NCBI GenBank assembly: GCA_021773355.1
Contig: JAJFKE010000002.1
Location: forward strand, 142,618-206,617
DNA length: 64,000 nt
Reading direction: 5' to 3'
Origin: Gammaproteobacteria bacterium
GTDB taxonomy: Bacteria > Pseudomonadota > Gammaproteobacteria > Pseudomonadales > Pseudohongiellaceae
Part shown: piece after piece, positions 63,399-64,000 of the stretch
How positions within the stretch are numbered: the first letter of the stretch is position 1
Layout of the letters: every line of letters starts with the position of its first letter
The notes under the pieces: model-generated
Told to the model about the DNA's origin: nothing
Database searches by the model: none
What the model saw: only the letters and a program-made list of their open reading frames with translations
Made by a program: the position numbers and the translations under genes

Positions 63399-64000
63399 CA
63401 AGAGGTTTTTACGGGATTCTATTGCTCAGGTTTGCAGGGGCTGAAAGGCTCAGATAGTGGAATAATATTCTATTTCCAGCTTGTTGATTTCAATTACATC
63501 ATAGGAAAACCTGGAAGATTGAATTTGCCGGAATCGGCTTTTGCAAGTGTGATGAATTATCGCAGGAAGCGATCACCCCACCTTCTATTACCGTCGTGAG
63601 CGAATCTGGATTACCGAACAGCCAATTATTCAGCACGTCATGAAAGCTTAAATTGTTAACTCTGGATTGGAAGAACCCGTCATTGTCTACCAGAGCTCCA
63701 TGATAACCGAATTGTCCGCTGAAAACGCCGCAGGTGGATTCCAGCTCCGATCTGATGTGAGCTGCCTGGGTACGGTGTCATAACAGCATCCAATAAAAAA
63801 GGCCCTCCCCGATTAGGTGAGTCCCATTAACTCGATGCCTGATACTTAGGTGTAAGATTGAACGGTATAGCCATCCCTGGCGCGACATTCGTGTTCTTCT
63901 TGAGACCCAGCCTACTCGTAAGTTTGCTACATCAAGGACGCCTGATTAAATGCGGCAGCATTTAAGACCGCGTAGCGGCCCCCTTTAGGGGGTGAGGGAA
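63399..64000. other. Decayed right end with repeat-like elements
   Basis: About 600 bp without an intact gene. It holds the open fragment at 63499-63777 (minus), a diverged copy of the 34.9 kb terminator element at about 63788, and two adjacent hairpins near the edge (CCGC-gta-GCGG, then CCCCC-ttta-GGGGG, about 63967-63993). Confidence 0.4.
63499..63777 (-). pseudogene. Open fragment of an unknown protein without start
   Basis: Ninety-two codons lie between stops, with no suitable start. They read QAAHIRSELESTCGVFSGQF, VLNNWLFGNPDSLTTVIEGG and IASCDNSSHLQKP. The composition looks protein-like. I could not assign a family; it is probably the tail of a decayed gene. Confidence 0.35.

Overview
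The window looks like a chromosomal segment of a marine, heterotrophic gammaproteobacterium. This is inferred from NhaA with its LysR partner NhaR, a large TonB-dependent receptor, YceI proteins, a SoxC/SoxD-type sulfite dehydrogenase, PQQ enzymes, an AGCS sodium symporter and many secreted proteins. Moderate base composition and many short intergenic gaps fit this. I found no rRNA, tRNA or CRISPR array.

Region 1 (1-9.2 kb) is the most system-like part. A leftward operon runs ECF-type sigma factor with a membrane tail, membrane protein shaped like an anti-sigma factor, animal-type haem peroxidase, small unknown protein, and a secreted TPR protein with a CHAT (caspase-like) domain that runs off the left edge. 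A subtilisin-like protease without a signal peptide is divergent from it and is followed by a histidine kinase, a single-domain response regulator and an XRE regulator. The layout suggests a regulated protease/oxidant locus, possibly for stress, conflict or cell death. That reading is inference.

Region 2 (9.3-26.8 kb) holds a TonB receptor, a complete IS3-family element with 3-bp target duplication, an NHL-propeller lipoprotein, small lipoproteins, NhaA, an HPF-like ribosome factor, NhaR, a tandem universal stress protein and alpha-carbonic anhydrase. It also has a decayed junction between an alpha/beta hydrolase and an HxlR regulator, a second NHL propeller, a Lys/Ser/Gly-rich secreted protein and an HD-GYP phosphodiesterase.

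Region 3 (27-46.7 kb) holds a TPR protein plus 2OG-Fe(II) oxygenase pair, a YcgR-like PilZ protein and an active trypsin-like protease coupled to a catalytically dead paralogue. It continues with a PQQ dehydrogenase plus two YceI proteins, a second PQQ sugar dehydrogenase, a TauD-type dioxygenase, a glutamine amidotransferase/aldehyde dehydrogenase pair divergent from an AGCS symporter, and a haemolysin-III protein.

Region 4 (46.7-64 kb) begins with a striking cloverleaf-forming inverted repeat, then soxC-soxD. The last ~150-173 bp of soxD recur twice downstream as direct repeats near 53.6 and 59.2 kb. These bracket two cargo blocks: a redoxin/CcdA-like protein plus a secreted glycosidase-like protein, and a small DPGTGS protein, methyltransferase and sulfatase. 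Truncated kinase and HDOD genes flank the third copy. The window ends with a frameshifted type IV pilin, a large secreted LRR/PKD/HExxH metallopeptidase-like protein and a decayed tail.
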